Source: CACORA01 sp044234625 (GTDB taxonomy: Bacteria > Planctomycetota > Planctomycetia > Pirellulales > UBA1268). From it: a DNA stretch of 64,000 nt. The translations under genes and the position numbers were made by a program. Below, piece by piece: positions 33,274 through 42,254 of this stretch. The notes below the pieces were generated by a model that ran no database searches, had not been told where the DNA came from, and worked only from the letters and a program-made list of their open reading frames with translations. Positions within the stretch are counted from its first letter, which is position 1; every line of letters starts with the position of its first letter. The DNA is taken from NCBI GenBank assembly GCA_044234625.1, contig JBIIIP010000001.1:62001-126000 (forward strand), written 5' to 3'.

Positions 33274-33510
33274 GGGCGTCTCTGAAGGGCGCGGGCAACC
33301 AGATCGATTTCGGTACTGTACCGTCTCGGCCGGGAGCCTTCCGCCCCCCGCCGTCACCGGGAAAAAACGGCTGGTCCCCGCGTCCATCGGCCGGCCGAGA
33401 GCGGCAGCCGATTTGCCTTGCCACGGCCTGCCTCCGATAGTTTGCCACGGACGCCGCAGCACGGGCTGCGGACACGGCAGCGGATCGCCTGACCCTCCCA
33501 GGAGCGTGTC

Positions 33511-34770
33511 ATGGCGAGCGCGTCGCTCGAGCATTCCATCATCGTGGCCCCGGTGGCCCACGAAACCGTGCGGCCCTTGCTCGCGCCGCACGAGCCCCCC
33601 TGCCTGTCGCTCTATCAGCCCACGCACCGCAACGTCCCCGACAACACCGTCGATCAGCCGACGTTTCGCCACCTCGTGGAGTCGCTGGAGATGGCGCTCT
33701 CCCTGACGCACGGCCGCGAGGCCATCGAGCGACACCTGCATCCCTTCCACCTGCTCGCCGACGATCGCCACTTCTGGCAGCACACCGGCGCCGGCCTGGC
33801 GATGCTCGCCTCCGCGGGGCAGGCCCGTGTGTTTCACCTGCCCCGGCCGGTCAAGCCGCTGGCCAGCGTCGCCAAGCGGTTTCACACGCTGCCGCTGGTG
33901 CGGATCGCCGCGGCCAGCGACCGCTTTCACGTGCTCGCCCTCACCAGCCGGGAGGCCCACCTCTACGAAGGCCTGCAGTCCGGGCCGGGCGACACACCGC
34001 AACGGCTGGTGCCCGTGCCCCTCGCCGGCGGCGACGAGCCGGGGGCCCATGGCGAGATCGTGCGCGAGTCGATCGTCGACGCGGAAACGTTCCAGCCCCA
34101 CCGCGTGCAGCGCGGCATGGGGCCGAGTGGCCTGGGATACGGCAGCATCGTGCACGGCGGCACGGGCTCGAAGCAGGACGACATCGACGCCGACACCGAG
34201 ATCTTCTGCCGCGCGGTCGATGAAACCGTGCACGAGCGGGTGTCGAAGCATGCCGATCTGCCGCTCGTGCTCGTCGCCCTGCCCCGGCTGGCGGCGGTGT
34301 TCCGCGGCCTGTCGAAGAACCGGATGCTGCTCGAAGAGTTCGTGCCGCACGATCCCAAACTGCTTTCGCCCGACGACATGGCGGCGCTCGTGGCCCCGAT
34401 CTTCTCCGCGGCCCGGCAGCGGCGGATCGACCGCGCCATCCGCACGTTCACCCACGCCCGCGACCGCGATCTGGCCGCAGGCGATCTGGCCGACATCGGC
34501 CGGGCCGCCGTGGCCGGCCGCGTGGCCACGCTGCTCATCGAAGCCGATCGCTTCGAGACGGGACGCTTCGACCGGGCGACCGGAGCCATCGCCACCGACG
34601 GCGAGCCGCCGCGGGATCAGTCGCGCGGCGGCGACATTCCCGCCGTGCAGGCCGAGGACTTGTTTGGTGCCCTGGCCGAGACGGTGCTCCTTCACGGCGG
34701 CGGCATCCTCTCGCTCGAACGCAACGCCATGCCCACGGAAACCGGCGTGGCGGCGATCTACCGGTACTGA
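33511..34770 (+). CDS. baeRF (bacterial eRF1-like) family 3 protein
   Basis: The protein has 419 aa. It starts after AGGAG at 33499-33503, a good ribosome binding site. The N-terminal half is typical of baeRF family 3 (PCLSLYQPTHRNVPDNTVDQ, HPFHLLADDRHFWQHTGAGL and LPLVRIAAASDRFHVLALTS). The eRF1 domain-2/3-like part ends GGGILSLERNAMPTETGVAA. Bacterial archaeo-eukaryotic release-factor-like proteins are predicted to act on ribosomes or in stress, but they lack experimental roles. No GGQ motif is visible. The gene is divergent from the ThuA-like gene and ends at the repeat cluster. Confidence 0.75.
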   Translation: MASASLEHSIIVAPVAHETVRPLLAPHEPPCLSLYQPTHRNVPDNTVDQPTFRHLVESLEMALSLTHGREAIERHLHPFHLLADDRHFWQHTGAGLAMLASAGQARVFHLPRPVKPLASVAKRFHTLPLVRIAAASDRFHVLALTSREAHLYEGLQSGPGDTPQRLVPVPLAGGDEPGAHGEIVRESIVDAETFQPHRVQRGMGPSGLGYGSIVHGGTGSKQDDIDADTEIFCRAVDETVHERVSKHADLPLVLVALPRLAAVFRGLSKNRMLLEEFVPHDPKLLSPDDMAALVAPIFSAARQRRIDRAIRTFTHARDRDLAAGDLADIGRAAVAGRVATLLIEADRFETGRFDRATGAIATDGEPPRDQSRGGDIPAVQAEDLFGALAETVLLHGGGILSLERNAMPTETGVAAIYRY

Positions 34771-34773
34771 CTA

Positions 34774-34931
34774 CAAGGAAACCGCGGCATCCATGCCCGC
34801 TGTTTCCTTGGCGGGCTCCGCCCGCTGGTGCCAACACGGCCCTCCAGGCCTGGTGCGGGCAAAGGAGGATGAGGAAGTGGTGACAGGCCTCCGCGCCCCA
34901 ACTCACGTGGCGACGGACCTCCGGTCTGTCG
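34774..34931. repeat. Mosaic repeat cluster between convergent genes
   Basis: CAAGGAAAC (34774-34782) pairs with GTTTCCTTG (34802-34810). The next part to 34860 resembles the 66-bp unit near apt. CGACGGACC-TCC-GGTCTGTCG (34911-34931) is another copy of the palindrome. It occupies the space between the stops of the baeRF-type and phosphate transporter genes. Confidence 0.8.
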
Positions 34932-34959
34932 AGAAAATGCACCCGGCCCTCCAGGCTGC

Positions 34960-36513
34960 TCACGCCACCACGAGCGTGGCCAGCCAGTACAAGGCCGCCG
35001 ACAGCACGATCACCGCCGGAAGCGTGAGCACCCATGCCAAGGCAATCTCCCGACACGTGCTCGCCTGAATGCCCGACCGATTGGCCCACATCGTGCCGGC
35101 CACCCCGCTGGAAAGCACGTGCGTCGTGCTCACCGGCAGCCCGCAGCCGTCGGCCAGGCCGATCGTGCCGGCAGCCACCAGTTCCGCCACACCCCCTTGG
35201 GCGTAGGAAAGATGCGTCTTGCCGATCTTCTCACCCACCGTGACCACGATCCGCTTCCAGCCCACCATCGTCCCCAGACCGAGACACAAGGCCACCCCCA
35301 TCACCACCCACTCCGGCACATACTCCACCGGCCGGGCAAGATCACCGGCGATGCCCGCCAACACCCGGCGACGATCTTCCGTCAGCTGGTGGCCAAACTC
35401 CCGCAGCAGCGTCCGCACGGAAATGCCCAGTTCGACCAACTGCGTGCGCAGGGTCCAGCGGCCCGCGGCATCGAGGTCAGAAAACCCCTGCCGGCCACCG
35501 AGCGTCTCGATCACACCCCTGGCCAACGGCAGCGGATCGAGCGTGGCCAGCACTGGGTCGTCGGTCCCAAAAGCGTCGTAGACATCGTTGACGAGCCCGT
35601 ACTCCAGCGTTTCCGCGGCGGCCACGCCACTGCCGCGGGCCAGCCGTTCCACCCGCGTCGTGGCAATGTGCTGGTCCCTGAGGGCCGCCATCATCGCCGC
35701 CATGTCCGGCGCCGTCAGTTCGGCCTCCAGTTTCTTCGCGGCCGCGACGGCCGCGGCCACCGCCTGCGGAGAGGATCGCATGTCGAGCGCGTAAGACGCC
35801 GGCACGATGCCGATGAGCACGAGCATGATCAGGCCCATGCCCTTCTGGCCGTCGTTGGAGCCATGGGCGAAGCTCACGCCGGTGCAGGTGCCGATCAACA
35901 AGAGCCGGATCCACCACGGTGGCGGCGCTTCGCCTGCCGGGGGTTCGTAGAGCGCGGGCGAACGCAGCAGCCGGCGACAGACCAGGAGGAGGCCGGCAGC
36001 CAACCCGAAGCCGATGACCGGCGACAAGAGCAGTGCCAGCATCACTTCCGTCACCTTGTGCCAGTTCAGCCCCTGGAAAAATGAGCCGTGCTCGAGCCAT
36101 GCATTCATCATTCCCACGCCCATGATCGAGCCGATGAGGGCGTGCGAGCTGCTCGCCGGCAGCCCCCGATACCAGGTGGCGAAATTCCAGACGATCGCCG
36201 CCACGAGCAGCGCGAGCACCATGGCCAGCCCGCGGCCGGTCTTGATGTTCACGAGCAGATCCACCGGCAGCAGATGCACGATGCTGAAGGCCACGCCGAT
36301 GCCGCCGGCATGGACCCCGATGAAGTTCCACAGGCCCGACCAGACCACCGCAGGCGTGGGGGCGAGCGCCTTGGTGTAAATCACGGTGGCGACAGCGTTG
36401 GCCGTGTCGTGAAAACCGTTGACGCACTCGAAGCCGAACGCGATGGCCAGCGCGACGATCAACAGCACCGTCTGGCCGGTGCCGAGGGTCGCGGCTGCTT
36501 CGAGGAAGTCCAT
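34960..36513 (-). CDS. pit: Low-affinity inorganic phosphate transporter (Pit family)
   Basis: The protein has 517 aa from ATG 36511-36513, with GGGGAGG upstream. The two Pit repeats are clear: GFECVNGFHDTANAVATVIY near the start and LADGCGLPVSTTHVLSSGVA near the end, plus SSSHALIGSIMGVGMM and CTGVSFAHGSNDGQKGMGL. Between the halves is a soluble segment of about 190 residues (about 255-420). It is larger than in E. coli PitA loops but common in long bacterial Pit proteins. It moves phosphate (often as metal phosphate) with protons across the inner membrane. No PhoU-like (DUF47) partner is adjacent. Confidence 0.93.
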   Translation of the reverse strand: MDFLEAAATLGTGQTVLLIVALAIAFGFECVNGFHDTANAVATVIYTKALAPTPAVVWSGLWNFIGVHAGGIGVAFSIVHLLPVDLLVNIKTGRGLAMVLALLVAAIVWNFATWYRGLPASSSHALIGSIMGVGMMNAWLEHGSFFQGLNWHKVTEVMLALLLSPVIGFGLAAGLLLVCRRLLRSPALYEPPAGEAPPPWWIRLLLIGTCTGVSFAHGSNDGQKGMGLIMLVLIGIVPASYALDMRSSPQAVAAAVAAAKKLEAELTAPDMAAMMAALRDQHIATTRVERLARGSGVAAAETLEYGLVNDVYDAFGTDDPVLATLDPLPLARGVIETLGGRQGFSDLDAAGRWTLRTQLVELGISVRTLLREFGHQLTEDRRRVLAGIAGDLARPVEYVPEWVVMGVALCLGLGTMVGWKRIVVTVGEKIGKTHLSYAQGGVAELVAAGTIGLADGCGLPVSTTHVLSSGVAGTMWANRSGIQASTCREIALAWVLTLPAVIVLSAALYWLATLVVA

Positions 36514-36678
36514 CGTCAGCGCCTCCCCGGCGGACGCACATGCGTGTTCGCCGCAGACTAGGGCCGCACCCCGAGGCACTCAAGCCGCGCGGCCATGCTG
36601 AACGAAAATCTCACACAGGCCGCTGAACCCGCGGCGCCGTGGTCAGCCGGCATCCCGTGGGCCACAATCGCTCCTGCC

Positions 36679-37830
36679 ATGGCCAGCCCCGCTGCCGACA
36701 ATCCGTTTGCCTCCTGCCCCGATCGCCGCGGTACCGGCTCCGAAAAGTGGGACCGCTGGGCCGGCCGCGACGTGCTCCCCCTCTGGGTCGCCGACATGGA
36801 TTTCCGGGCGCCCGACGTCGTGCTCGACGCGCTGCACAGCCGCGTCGGTGACGGCGTCTTCGGCTACACGAACCCGCCGCCGGGGTTCGCCCCGGCCCTC
36901 GCCGACCATCTCCTGAAGCGGCATGGCTGGACGATCGACCCGGAGACCGTGGTGGCCACCCCCGGCGTCGTCACCGGCCTGGCGATCACGGCGCGCCTGC
37001 TCACGCAGCCCGACGACGAGATCCTCACGTTCACGCCCGTCTATCCGCCGTTTCTCACGCTGCCGGCCTTGGCCGGCCGCCGCTGCACGCGTGTGCCGCT
37101 GACGCAGTCCACCGCCACATGGCAGATCGATTGGGATGCGCTCGCGGCGGCGATCTCGCCGCGGACGAAGCTCTTCTGGCTCTGCCATCCCCACAACCCC
37201 ACCGGCACCGTCTTCAGCCCGCCCGACCTGCTCGCCCTCGCCGATCTCTGCGAACGGCATGGCATCACGATCATCAGCGACGAGATCTGGGCCGACCTCG
37301 TGCTCGATGCCGAGGCGCGACACGTGCCGTTCGCAAGCCTCGACCACCCCGCGGCCCGCCGCGCGATCACGCTCGTGGCGCCCTCGAAAACCTGGAATCT
37401 CGCCGGCCTGGGCTGTGCGGCGGCGATCGTGCCCGAGCCGGCCCACCGGCGGCAGTGGCGGGCGGCGGGCGGCGGACTCGTGCCCATGATCACGCCGCTG
37501 GGATACGCGGCCGCCGAAGCCGCCTGGCGGCACGGTGACCCATGGCGCCGCGAACTCATCGGCTTGCTGCGGCGGCATCACGCGCTGGCGGCAGCTGCGG
37601 TGGCGCGGATTCCGGGCCTCGCGATGGTGCCGGCCCAGGCCACGTATCTGGCCTGGATCGACTGCCGCGGCACGGCTGCCGCCGATCCACAAGCCGCCTG
37701 CGAGGCGGCGGGGCTGGGGCCATCCGATGGCCGCGATTTCGGCGCGCCGGGTTTCATCCGGCTCAACCTGGCCTGCCCGACCGACCGCCTCGAAGAGGCC
37801 CTGCGCCGACTGGCGCGGGCCTTTGCCTGA
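36679..37830 (+). CDS. patB: PatB/MalY-type PLP aminotransferase (putative C-S lyase)
   Basis: The protein has 383 aa from ATG 36679. The fold-type I signature is complete: PLWVADMDFRAPDVVLDAL, FGYTNPPPGF, WLCHPHNPTGTVFSPPDL, ISDEIWADLVLD, and SKTWNLAGLGCAAAIV with the PLP lysine in SKTWN. MalY/PatB enzymes cleave cystathionine or cysteine S-conjugates to release thiols, pyruvate and ammonia. The C-terminal Arg region reads GFIRLNLACPTDRLEEAL. It stands alone between the divergent Pit gene and a small membrane protein gene. Confidence 0.9.
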   Translation: MASPAADNPFASCPDRRGTGSEKWDRWAGRDVLPLWVADMDFRAPDVVLDALHSRVGDGVFGYTNPPPGFAPALADHLLKRHGWTIDPETVVATPGVVTGLAITARLLTQPDDEILTFTPVYPPFLTLPALAGRRCTRVPLTQSTATWQIDWDALAAAISPRTKLFWLCHPHNPTGTVFSPPDLLALADLCERHGITIISDEIWADLVLDAEARHVPFASLDHPAARRAITLVAPSKTWNLAGLGCAAAIVPEPAHRRQWRAAGGGLVPMITPLGYAAAEAAWRHGDPWRRELIGLLRRHHALAAAAVARIPGLAMVPAQATYLAWIDCRGTAAADPQAACEAAGLGPSDGRDFGAPGFIRLNLACPTDRLEEALRRLARAFA

Positions 37831-37968
37831 CCCGCGCGGCAAACCCTGCCGCCTGGGCAGGCTGCGGGCCCGATGGAACCGCTGCGTCATGGAAGCCGTC
37901 GGCTCATCTGCAGCGGGCGTTCTGGCCGATCCCCTTTTCACACCGAACACATTTCTAAGGGGAATGCC

Positions 37969-38271
37969 ATGGCCAAGAGCAAGTCGAGGAAGAAGTCGAG
38001 CCGCACCACCTACACCCAGCAGATCGCCGGGTTGGCCACGATGGGCATGCCGGCGCCGGTGCAGAAGGTGGCGACCTCGAAGTGGGGCTCGAAACTGCTG
38101 CTGCTGCTCGTGCCGATTCTCATCGCCACCGGCGTGATCACCGTCTCCTTCAACGGCGGCCTGCCCAGCATCTCCTTCAACAAGGATCGGGCGGCGGCCG
38201 TCGGCCAGCAGGTGACGGACCAGGCGATCAAGGCGGCCGAGGCCATCCGCCAGCAGGATATGCGGCGCTAA
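37969..38271 (+). CDS. Small single-pass membrane protein, unknown
   Basis: The protein has 100 aa from ATG 37969, with AAGGGG eight bases upstream. A Lys/Ser/Arg-rich N-terminus (MAKSKSRKKSSRTTYTQQ) leads to one TM helix (LLLLLVPILIATGVITVSF, about 45-63) and a short, probably periplasmic tail ending in helical AIKAAEAIRQQDMRR. The inside-positive charge supports N-in topology. No family is recognised. pepP follows after 14 bp and may be cotranscribed. Confidence 0.65.
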   Translation: MAKSKSRKKSSRTTYTQQIAGLATMGMPAPVQKVATSKWGSKLLLLLVPILIATGVITVSFNGGLPSISFNKDRAAAVGQQVTDQAIKAAEAIRQQDMRR

Positions 38272-38285
38272 CGTAGGCTGGTGGC

Positions 38286-39569
38286 ATGCGCCACGCCCCC
38301 ATCGATCTGGGCCTGTTCATCGACCACCGCCGGCGGCTGACCGCGCTTCTCCCCAGGCGGTCCCTGACCATCGTGCACGCCGCCGACGTGCTGCCCACGA
38401 CGGGCGACGGCACGGCGCGGCTGTATCCCGCCAGCGATCTCTTCTGGCTCACGGGCATCGAGCAGGAGGAGAGCGTGCTCGTGCTCGCGCCGGACGCGAT
38501 CGAGCCCGCCTCCCGGGAGATGCTCTTCATCCGCCAGCCCAACGAGCATCTGGCGACCTGGGAGGGGGAAAAGCTCTCCAAGGAACGGGCCACCGCCGTC
38601 TCCGGCATCGCCACGATCCGCTGGCTCTCCGACCTGCCGGCCGCGGTCCACGGCCTCATGGTCGACAGCGACCTGGTGTTTCTCAACGCGAACGAGCACG
38701 AACGGGCCGCCACGGAGATCGAGCCACGCGACCTGCGGCTGGCCCGGCGGCTGATGCACACCTACCCGCTGCACCGCTATGACCGGCTCGCGCCGCTCAT
38801 GCGGCGGCTGCGGAGCGTGAAGAGCCCGGCCGAGGTGGCCCTCATCCAGCAGGCCATCGCCATCACGGCCGCCGGGCTGCGACGGCTGGTCGCCAGCCTG
38901 AAGCCCGGCGTGAGGGAGTATGAACTGGAGGCGGAGCTGGTCGCCGAGTTCACCCGGCAGCGGGCGAAGATGGCCTACGAGCCGATCATCGCCTCCGGAA
39001 AAAACGCTTGCGTGCTCCACTACGTGGAGAACGACAAGGAGTGTCGCGCGGGCGACCTTGTGCTCGTCGACGCTGGCGCCTGCTATGCCAACTACAACGC
39101 CGACCTCACCCGCACCTATCCGGTCGGGGGAAAATTCTCGCCACGGCAGCGGGCAGTCTATGACGCCGTGCTCCGCGTGCTCAAAAGCTCGATCGCCCGG
39201 GCGAAGCCGGCTGTCACGCCGCGGGAATGGAAGCGGGCGGCCCAGGTGGAGATGACGGGCGAACTCGTGGCCCTCGGCCTGCTTTCGAAAGAGGAAGCCG
39301 CCAAGGACACGCCCGAAGAGCCGGCCTGCCGGAAATACTTCATGCACGGCCTGGGGCATGCGCTGGGCCTGGGCGTGCACGATCTCGCCCCGCCAAACGG
39401 CCCCTTCGAGCCGGGCTGGGTGCTGACCGTCGAGCCGGGGATCTACATTCCCGCCGAGGGAATCGGCGTTCGTCTCGAGAACGACATCCTGATCACGGCG
39501 GACGGCGCCGTGGACCTCTGCGCCGACGTGCCCATCGAGCCCGACGAGATCGAATCGCTTTTCCGATAG
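38286..39569 (+). CDS. pepP: Xaa-Pro aminopeptidase
   Basis: The protein has 427 aa. The N-terminal aminopeptidase-P domain contains PASDLFWLTGIEQEESVLVL. The pita-bread metallopeptidase domain starts near SVKSPAEVALIQQAIAITAA. The metal ligands are all visible: the two Asp in VDAGACYANYNADLTRTYP, His in HGLGHALGLGVHD, Glu in LTVEPGIYIP and Glu in VRLENDILIT. It removes N-terminal residues preceding proline and uses two Mn ions in the cytoplasm. The length fits E. coli PepP (441 aa). The gap after it holds repeat fragments. Confidence 0.94.
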   Translation: MRHAPIDLGLFIDHRRRLTALLPRRSLTIVHAADVLPTTGDGTARLYPASDLFWLTGIEQEESVLVLAPDAIEPASREMLFIRQPNEHLATWEGEKLSKERATAVSGIATIRWLSDLPAAVHGLMVDSDLVFLNANEHERAATEIEPRDLRLARRLMHTYPLHRYDRLAPLMRRLRSVKSPAEVALIQQAIAITAAGLRRLVASLKPGVREYELEAELVAEFTRQRAKMAYEPIIASGKNACVLHYVENDKECRAGDLVLVDAGACYANYNADLTRTYPVGGKFSPRQRAVYDAVLRVLKSSIARAKPAVTPREWKRAAQVEMTGELVALGLLSKEEAAKDTPEEPACRKYFMHGLGHALGLGVHDLAPPNGPFEPGWVLTVEPGIYIPAEGIGVRLENDILITADGAVDLCADVPIEPDEIESLFR

Positions 39570-39572
39570 ATC

Positions 39573-39755
39573 GCATCCGCGAATACCGCCGCAACGACCC
39601 GGTAAACCAGGGACGGAGGCGAAGGGGTCGGCGAAAGCTCGAGGAGCTTTGGGCTATCCTGCCCACGCGACGCGACTTTTGCCGCCCCGTAGCCGGTGCT
39701 CCACCAAAGTCGAATGCGCTCGAGAGGTCCGTCCCCACTTTGGGAGAGAGGCGGG
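39573..39755. repeat. Degenerate copies of the mosaic repeat modules
   Basis: 39573-39619 aligns with the module at 26517-26563. 39723-39755 (GAGGTCCGTCCCCACTTTGG and on) aligns with the right half of the palindrome and the tail at 26591-26625. The palindrome's left half is missing. It is located between pepP and the FKBP gene. Confidence 0.65.
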
Positions 39756-39810
39756 GGCTCCGCTTCTCCCCTATACTGTCGGCTTTCCTCCCGGCCTGTG
39801 GAGCCACGCG

Positions 39811-40302
39811 ATGCGACTCGTTGCCGCCGTCACCGTTTGCTGCCTAGCCCTTCTCACCCCGGAGATCACCGTGGCCAATCAAGCCTCCGACACCGTCGCC
39901 CAGGAAGTGCCCCACCCGAAGCTGCCCTCCGGCGCCGGGAAGATCGATGCTGATGCCCCGAAGGCGTTCGCCAAAACGGCTTCCGGCCTGCAATACCGGG
40001 TGCTCCGCAAGGGCACCGGCACCGCTCCCAAGGCGGCCAACACCGTGAAGGTGCATTACCACGGCTGGCTCGACGATGGCGGCGTCTTCGACAGCTCCTA
40101 CAAGCGCGGCGAGTCGATCGAGTTTCCGCTCAATGGCGTGATCCCCGGCTGGACCGAAGGCATGCAGCTCGTCGGCAAGGGCGGCATGATCGAGTTGCTC
40201 ATCCCCAGCAACCTCGGCTACGGTGCCCGCGGCACTCCCGGCGGCCCGATCCCCCCCAATGCCACGCTCCACTTCCTGGTCGAACTGCTGGAGGTAAAGT
40301 AG
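39811..40302 (+). CDS. Exported FKBP-type peptidyl-prolyl isomerase
   Basis: The protein has 163 aa from ATG 39811. A Sec leader (MRLVAAVTVCCLALLTPEIT, cleavage after TVA) precedes one FKBP domain (about 55-163): TASGLQYRVLRKGTG, VKVHYHGWLDDGGVFDSSY, VIPGWTEGMQLVGKGGMIEL, IPSNLGYGARGTPGGPIPPN and LHFLVELLEVK. Key aromatic and Asp residues of the active pocket are present. It has no FkpA-type dimerisation helix domain. The probable role is periplasmic protein folding. The open frame continues upstream into repeat sequence and is not coding there. Confidence 0.93.
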   Translation: MRLVAAVTVCCLALLTPEITVANQASDTVAQEVPHPKLPSGAGKIDADAPKAFAKTASGLQYRVLRKGTGTAPKAANTVKVHYHGWLDDGGVFDSSYKRGESIEFPLNGVIPGWTEGMQLVGKGGMIELLIPSNLGYGARGTPGGPIPPNATLHFLVELLEVK

Positions 40303-40408
40303 CCCCCCATCCTCACCAATTTCTCACGGGAACCTCACGACCGTCTCACGCGATCCTGCCACGATCACGCTCGATAGATCTCCTGTCCTCCAACAGACCG
40401 GGGTTTCC

Positions 40409-40657
40409 ATGCCGAGCACACCGGATCGAGAGGCCACCCAGCCGGCCAAAGAGTCCGGCCAGAAGCCTGTCGCCAAGGCGAAGGCCGCCCTGTCCACGCA
40501 ACTGGCGGAGCAGTTGGGTATGAAGCGATGGCTGCGGGTCACGGCCCGCAAATCGCTGGCATCGGCGAAGTCGGCCGGGCAATCCGGCAATGCCGCCGCC
40601 GACGCGGCGGCTCAGGCCTTGGCCGAATTACTGAAGGATGCAAAAAAACTGGCTTGA
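40409..40657 (+). CDS. Small Ala/Lys-rich hypothetical protein
   Basis: The protein has 82 aa, basic and alanine-rich (about a quarter Ala), with no TM and no cysteine; it is likely helical throughout (AAADAAAQALAELLKDAKKL). It starts 107 bp after the FKBP stop. I recognise no family. Ala/Lys-rich small proteins of this kind are sometimes DNA-associated, but nothing specific supports that here. Confidence 0.5.
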   Translation: MPSTPDREATQPAKESGQKPVAKAKAALSTQLAEQLGMKRWLRVTARKSLASAKSAGQSGNAAADAAAQALAELLKDAKKLA

Positions 40658-40771
40658 CGGTAGAATGCACCCTGGGCGGCTAGGGGGCTTCGGAATTTTT
40701 TTGGCTCACGTTTTTCTCACTTTCATTTCATATCCCTCTCATCGTTCGCCCGTACAACTCGTGGCGTGAAA

Positions 40772-40790
40772 GCCGAAGGGAGTCTTCGGC
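40772..40790 (+). promoter_or_regulatory. Hairpin in the prepilin gene leader
   Basis: GCCGAAG (40772-40778) and CTTCGGC (40784-40790) form a 7-bp stem with a 5-nt loop, about 40 bp upstream of the prepilin-like ATG. It lies in an otherwise T-rich leader and could affect mRNA stability or translation. Confidence 0.45.
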
Positions 40791-40828
40791 ACGGCACGGG
40801 ATGGTTTTTCTCAACGAAGGAATTTTTT

Positions 40829-42121
40829 ATGCGTCATTCCCTCCAAGGATCGCGCAGGGCCTTCACGCTCGTGGAGTTGCTCGTCGTGATCTCGATCATC
40901 GGGCTCCTCGTAGCCCTGTTGTTGCCGGCGCTGTCGTCGGCTCGTCAGTCGGCGATCGCTGCCGGGGCGAACCTGAACCTCAACGGCTTCGGCCGTGGTT
41001 TCATGATCACCGCCGACCAGGACACTGCCGATCGTGGTCGGCTCTGCACCGGTGCCTTCGACCACCTCCGTGACGGCGACGTTCGCCGGATCGGCTGGGT
41101 CGCCGACATCATCAGGTTGAAGGTCGCCAACCCCAACAAGGCCAACGACCCTTCGAATCCCTCGAAGTTGAATGAGAAGGTTGCCGACTATGTGGGCGCG
41201 GTGAACACGTCCGGCAAGGCGGCGCGGCTCTCGTGGTCGGGCACTGGTACCGGCGCGACGATCAGCAACGTGCACTTCGGTGGAGCAAACGGCCCGAAGG
41301 ATGCCCTGACGGCCACCGGCACCACCGTTGCGTGGCGCCGTGAAAACCTTTGGGACCCAGGCTTCAACTCCAACTTCGCCACGTCATGGTATTTCGTCCG
41401 CGGCGACCAGCGGCCTCTGCTCACGGACGCGTCAAAGTATAGTGCCGATCCTGACCCTGCTGACCCGAACAAGTGCCCCCGCGACGGCGAGGGTCCGCTC
41501 AGCGAGGGCAAATTGATGCAGTGCCAGGCCGCCCGTGATGTGGTTCCGTTGATGGCGAATGCCCGCAACGGTGACGGTGCCGATGCCGCCATCGACGGGG
41601 TGAGTGGGCCCTCTTCCGCGACGATCAATGGCTTCTTCGGCTTCGATCAATCGGGCGAGACGCCGATCGCGAAGCCCGGGGACTTCTGTGTCGAGTCGTT
41701 CTGCGACGGCAAGCAGTGCACCAATTCGCCTGATGCCGCCGTCGGCACGACCCTCGGCATCACCTGGAATGCCATCACTTCCGCGACGGACAACTCCGGT
41801 GCCTTTGCCGGCTGTGTCCACGAATTCAACGACTTCTATCCGGTCGTTGGAGCACGGAAGACCGGCGATGGTCTGTGGGCCGGCGGCTCCTGCCAAATCC
41901 TCTTTGCCGACGGCCACGTCGGCAAGATCCGGGACGAGGGCGGGTACAACGGCGCTGCCGACAGCTGGATCGGCCCCAACAAGGTGAACGCGGCCTCCAC
42001 GGTGTCGTCGGCGATGTACGAGCTGACGGCCTCCGGCTACCGCGAGATCCAGGGCAAGGTCTGGGTCAAGGACCTCGGCTCGGCTGATGCCGCCGGCGCA
42101 GGCGGCACGGGCAACGAGTGA
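40829..42121 (+). CDS. DUF1559-like type II pseudopilin/prepilin protein
   Basis: The protein has 430 aa from ATG 40829, with AAGG eight bases upstream. The class III prepilin signal is RRAFTLVELLVVISIIGLLV, followed by ALLLPALSSAR; Ala instead of Gly precedes the cleavage-site Phe. A large secreted domain follows, ending with the family-typical ILFADGHVGKIRDEGGYNGA. Such proteins are very numerous in planctomycetes and are processed by a PilD-like peptidase, but their function is unclear. The body has six cysteines, some in close pairs (CVESFC, GKQC), allowing disulfides. A strong terminator follows 45 bp downstream. Confidence 0.85.
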   Translation: MRHSLQGSRRAFTLVELLVVISIIGLLVALLLPALSSARQSAIAAGANLNLNGFGRGFMITADQDTADRGRLCTGAFDHLRDGDVRRIGWVADIIRLKVANPNKANDPSNPSKLNEKVADYVGAVNTSGKAARLSWSGTGTGATISNVHFGGANGPKDALTATGTTVAWRRENLWDPGFNSNFATSWYFVRGDQRPLLTDASKYSADPDPADPNKCPRDGEGPLSEGKLMQCQAARDVVPLMANARNGDGADAAIDGVSGPSSATINGFFGFDQSGETPIAKPGDFCVESFCDGKQCTNSPDAAVGTTLGITWNAITSATDNSGAFAGCVHEFNDFYPVVGARKTGDGLWAGGSCQILFADGHVGKIRDEGGYNGAADSWIGPNKVNAASTVSSAMYELTASGYREIQGKVWVKDLGSADAAGAGGTGNE

Positions 42122-42165
42122 TCGGCTTTGATCACTGGCCTTTGCATCGGTGTGAACTGTCGTGA

Positions 42166-42199
42166 GCTGCGGCCGCCTTCGGGCGGCCGCAGCCTTTTC
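42166..42199 (+). terminator. Intrinsic terminator after the prepilin gene
   Basis: A perfect 12-bp stem, GCTGCGGCCGCC (42166-42177) and GGCGGCCGCAGC (42182-42193), has a TTCG tetraloop and is followed by CTTTTCT. This is the clearest rho-independent terminator in the window. It separates the prepilin gene from the P-type ATPase gene. Confidence 0.88.
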
Positions 42200-42254
42200 T
42201 GGTGTTGCACAGAGACGGTGCTATGATCGGTTTGCTGTCGCGAGGAGTCGAAGC

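Noticed and set aside
32224..34695. A single 820-codon minus-strand protein including the ThuA domain
   Set aside because: Only the part from 33273 onward has a signal peptide and ThuA-like sequence. The upstream part is antisense to the baeRF-type gene.
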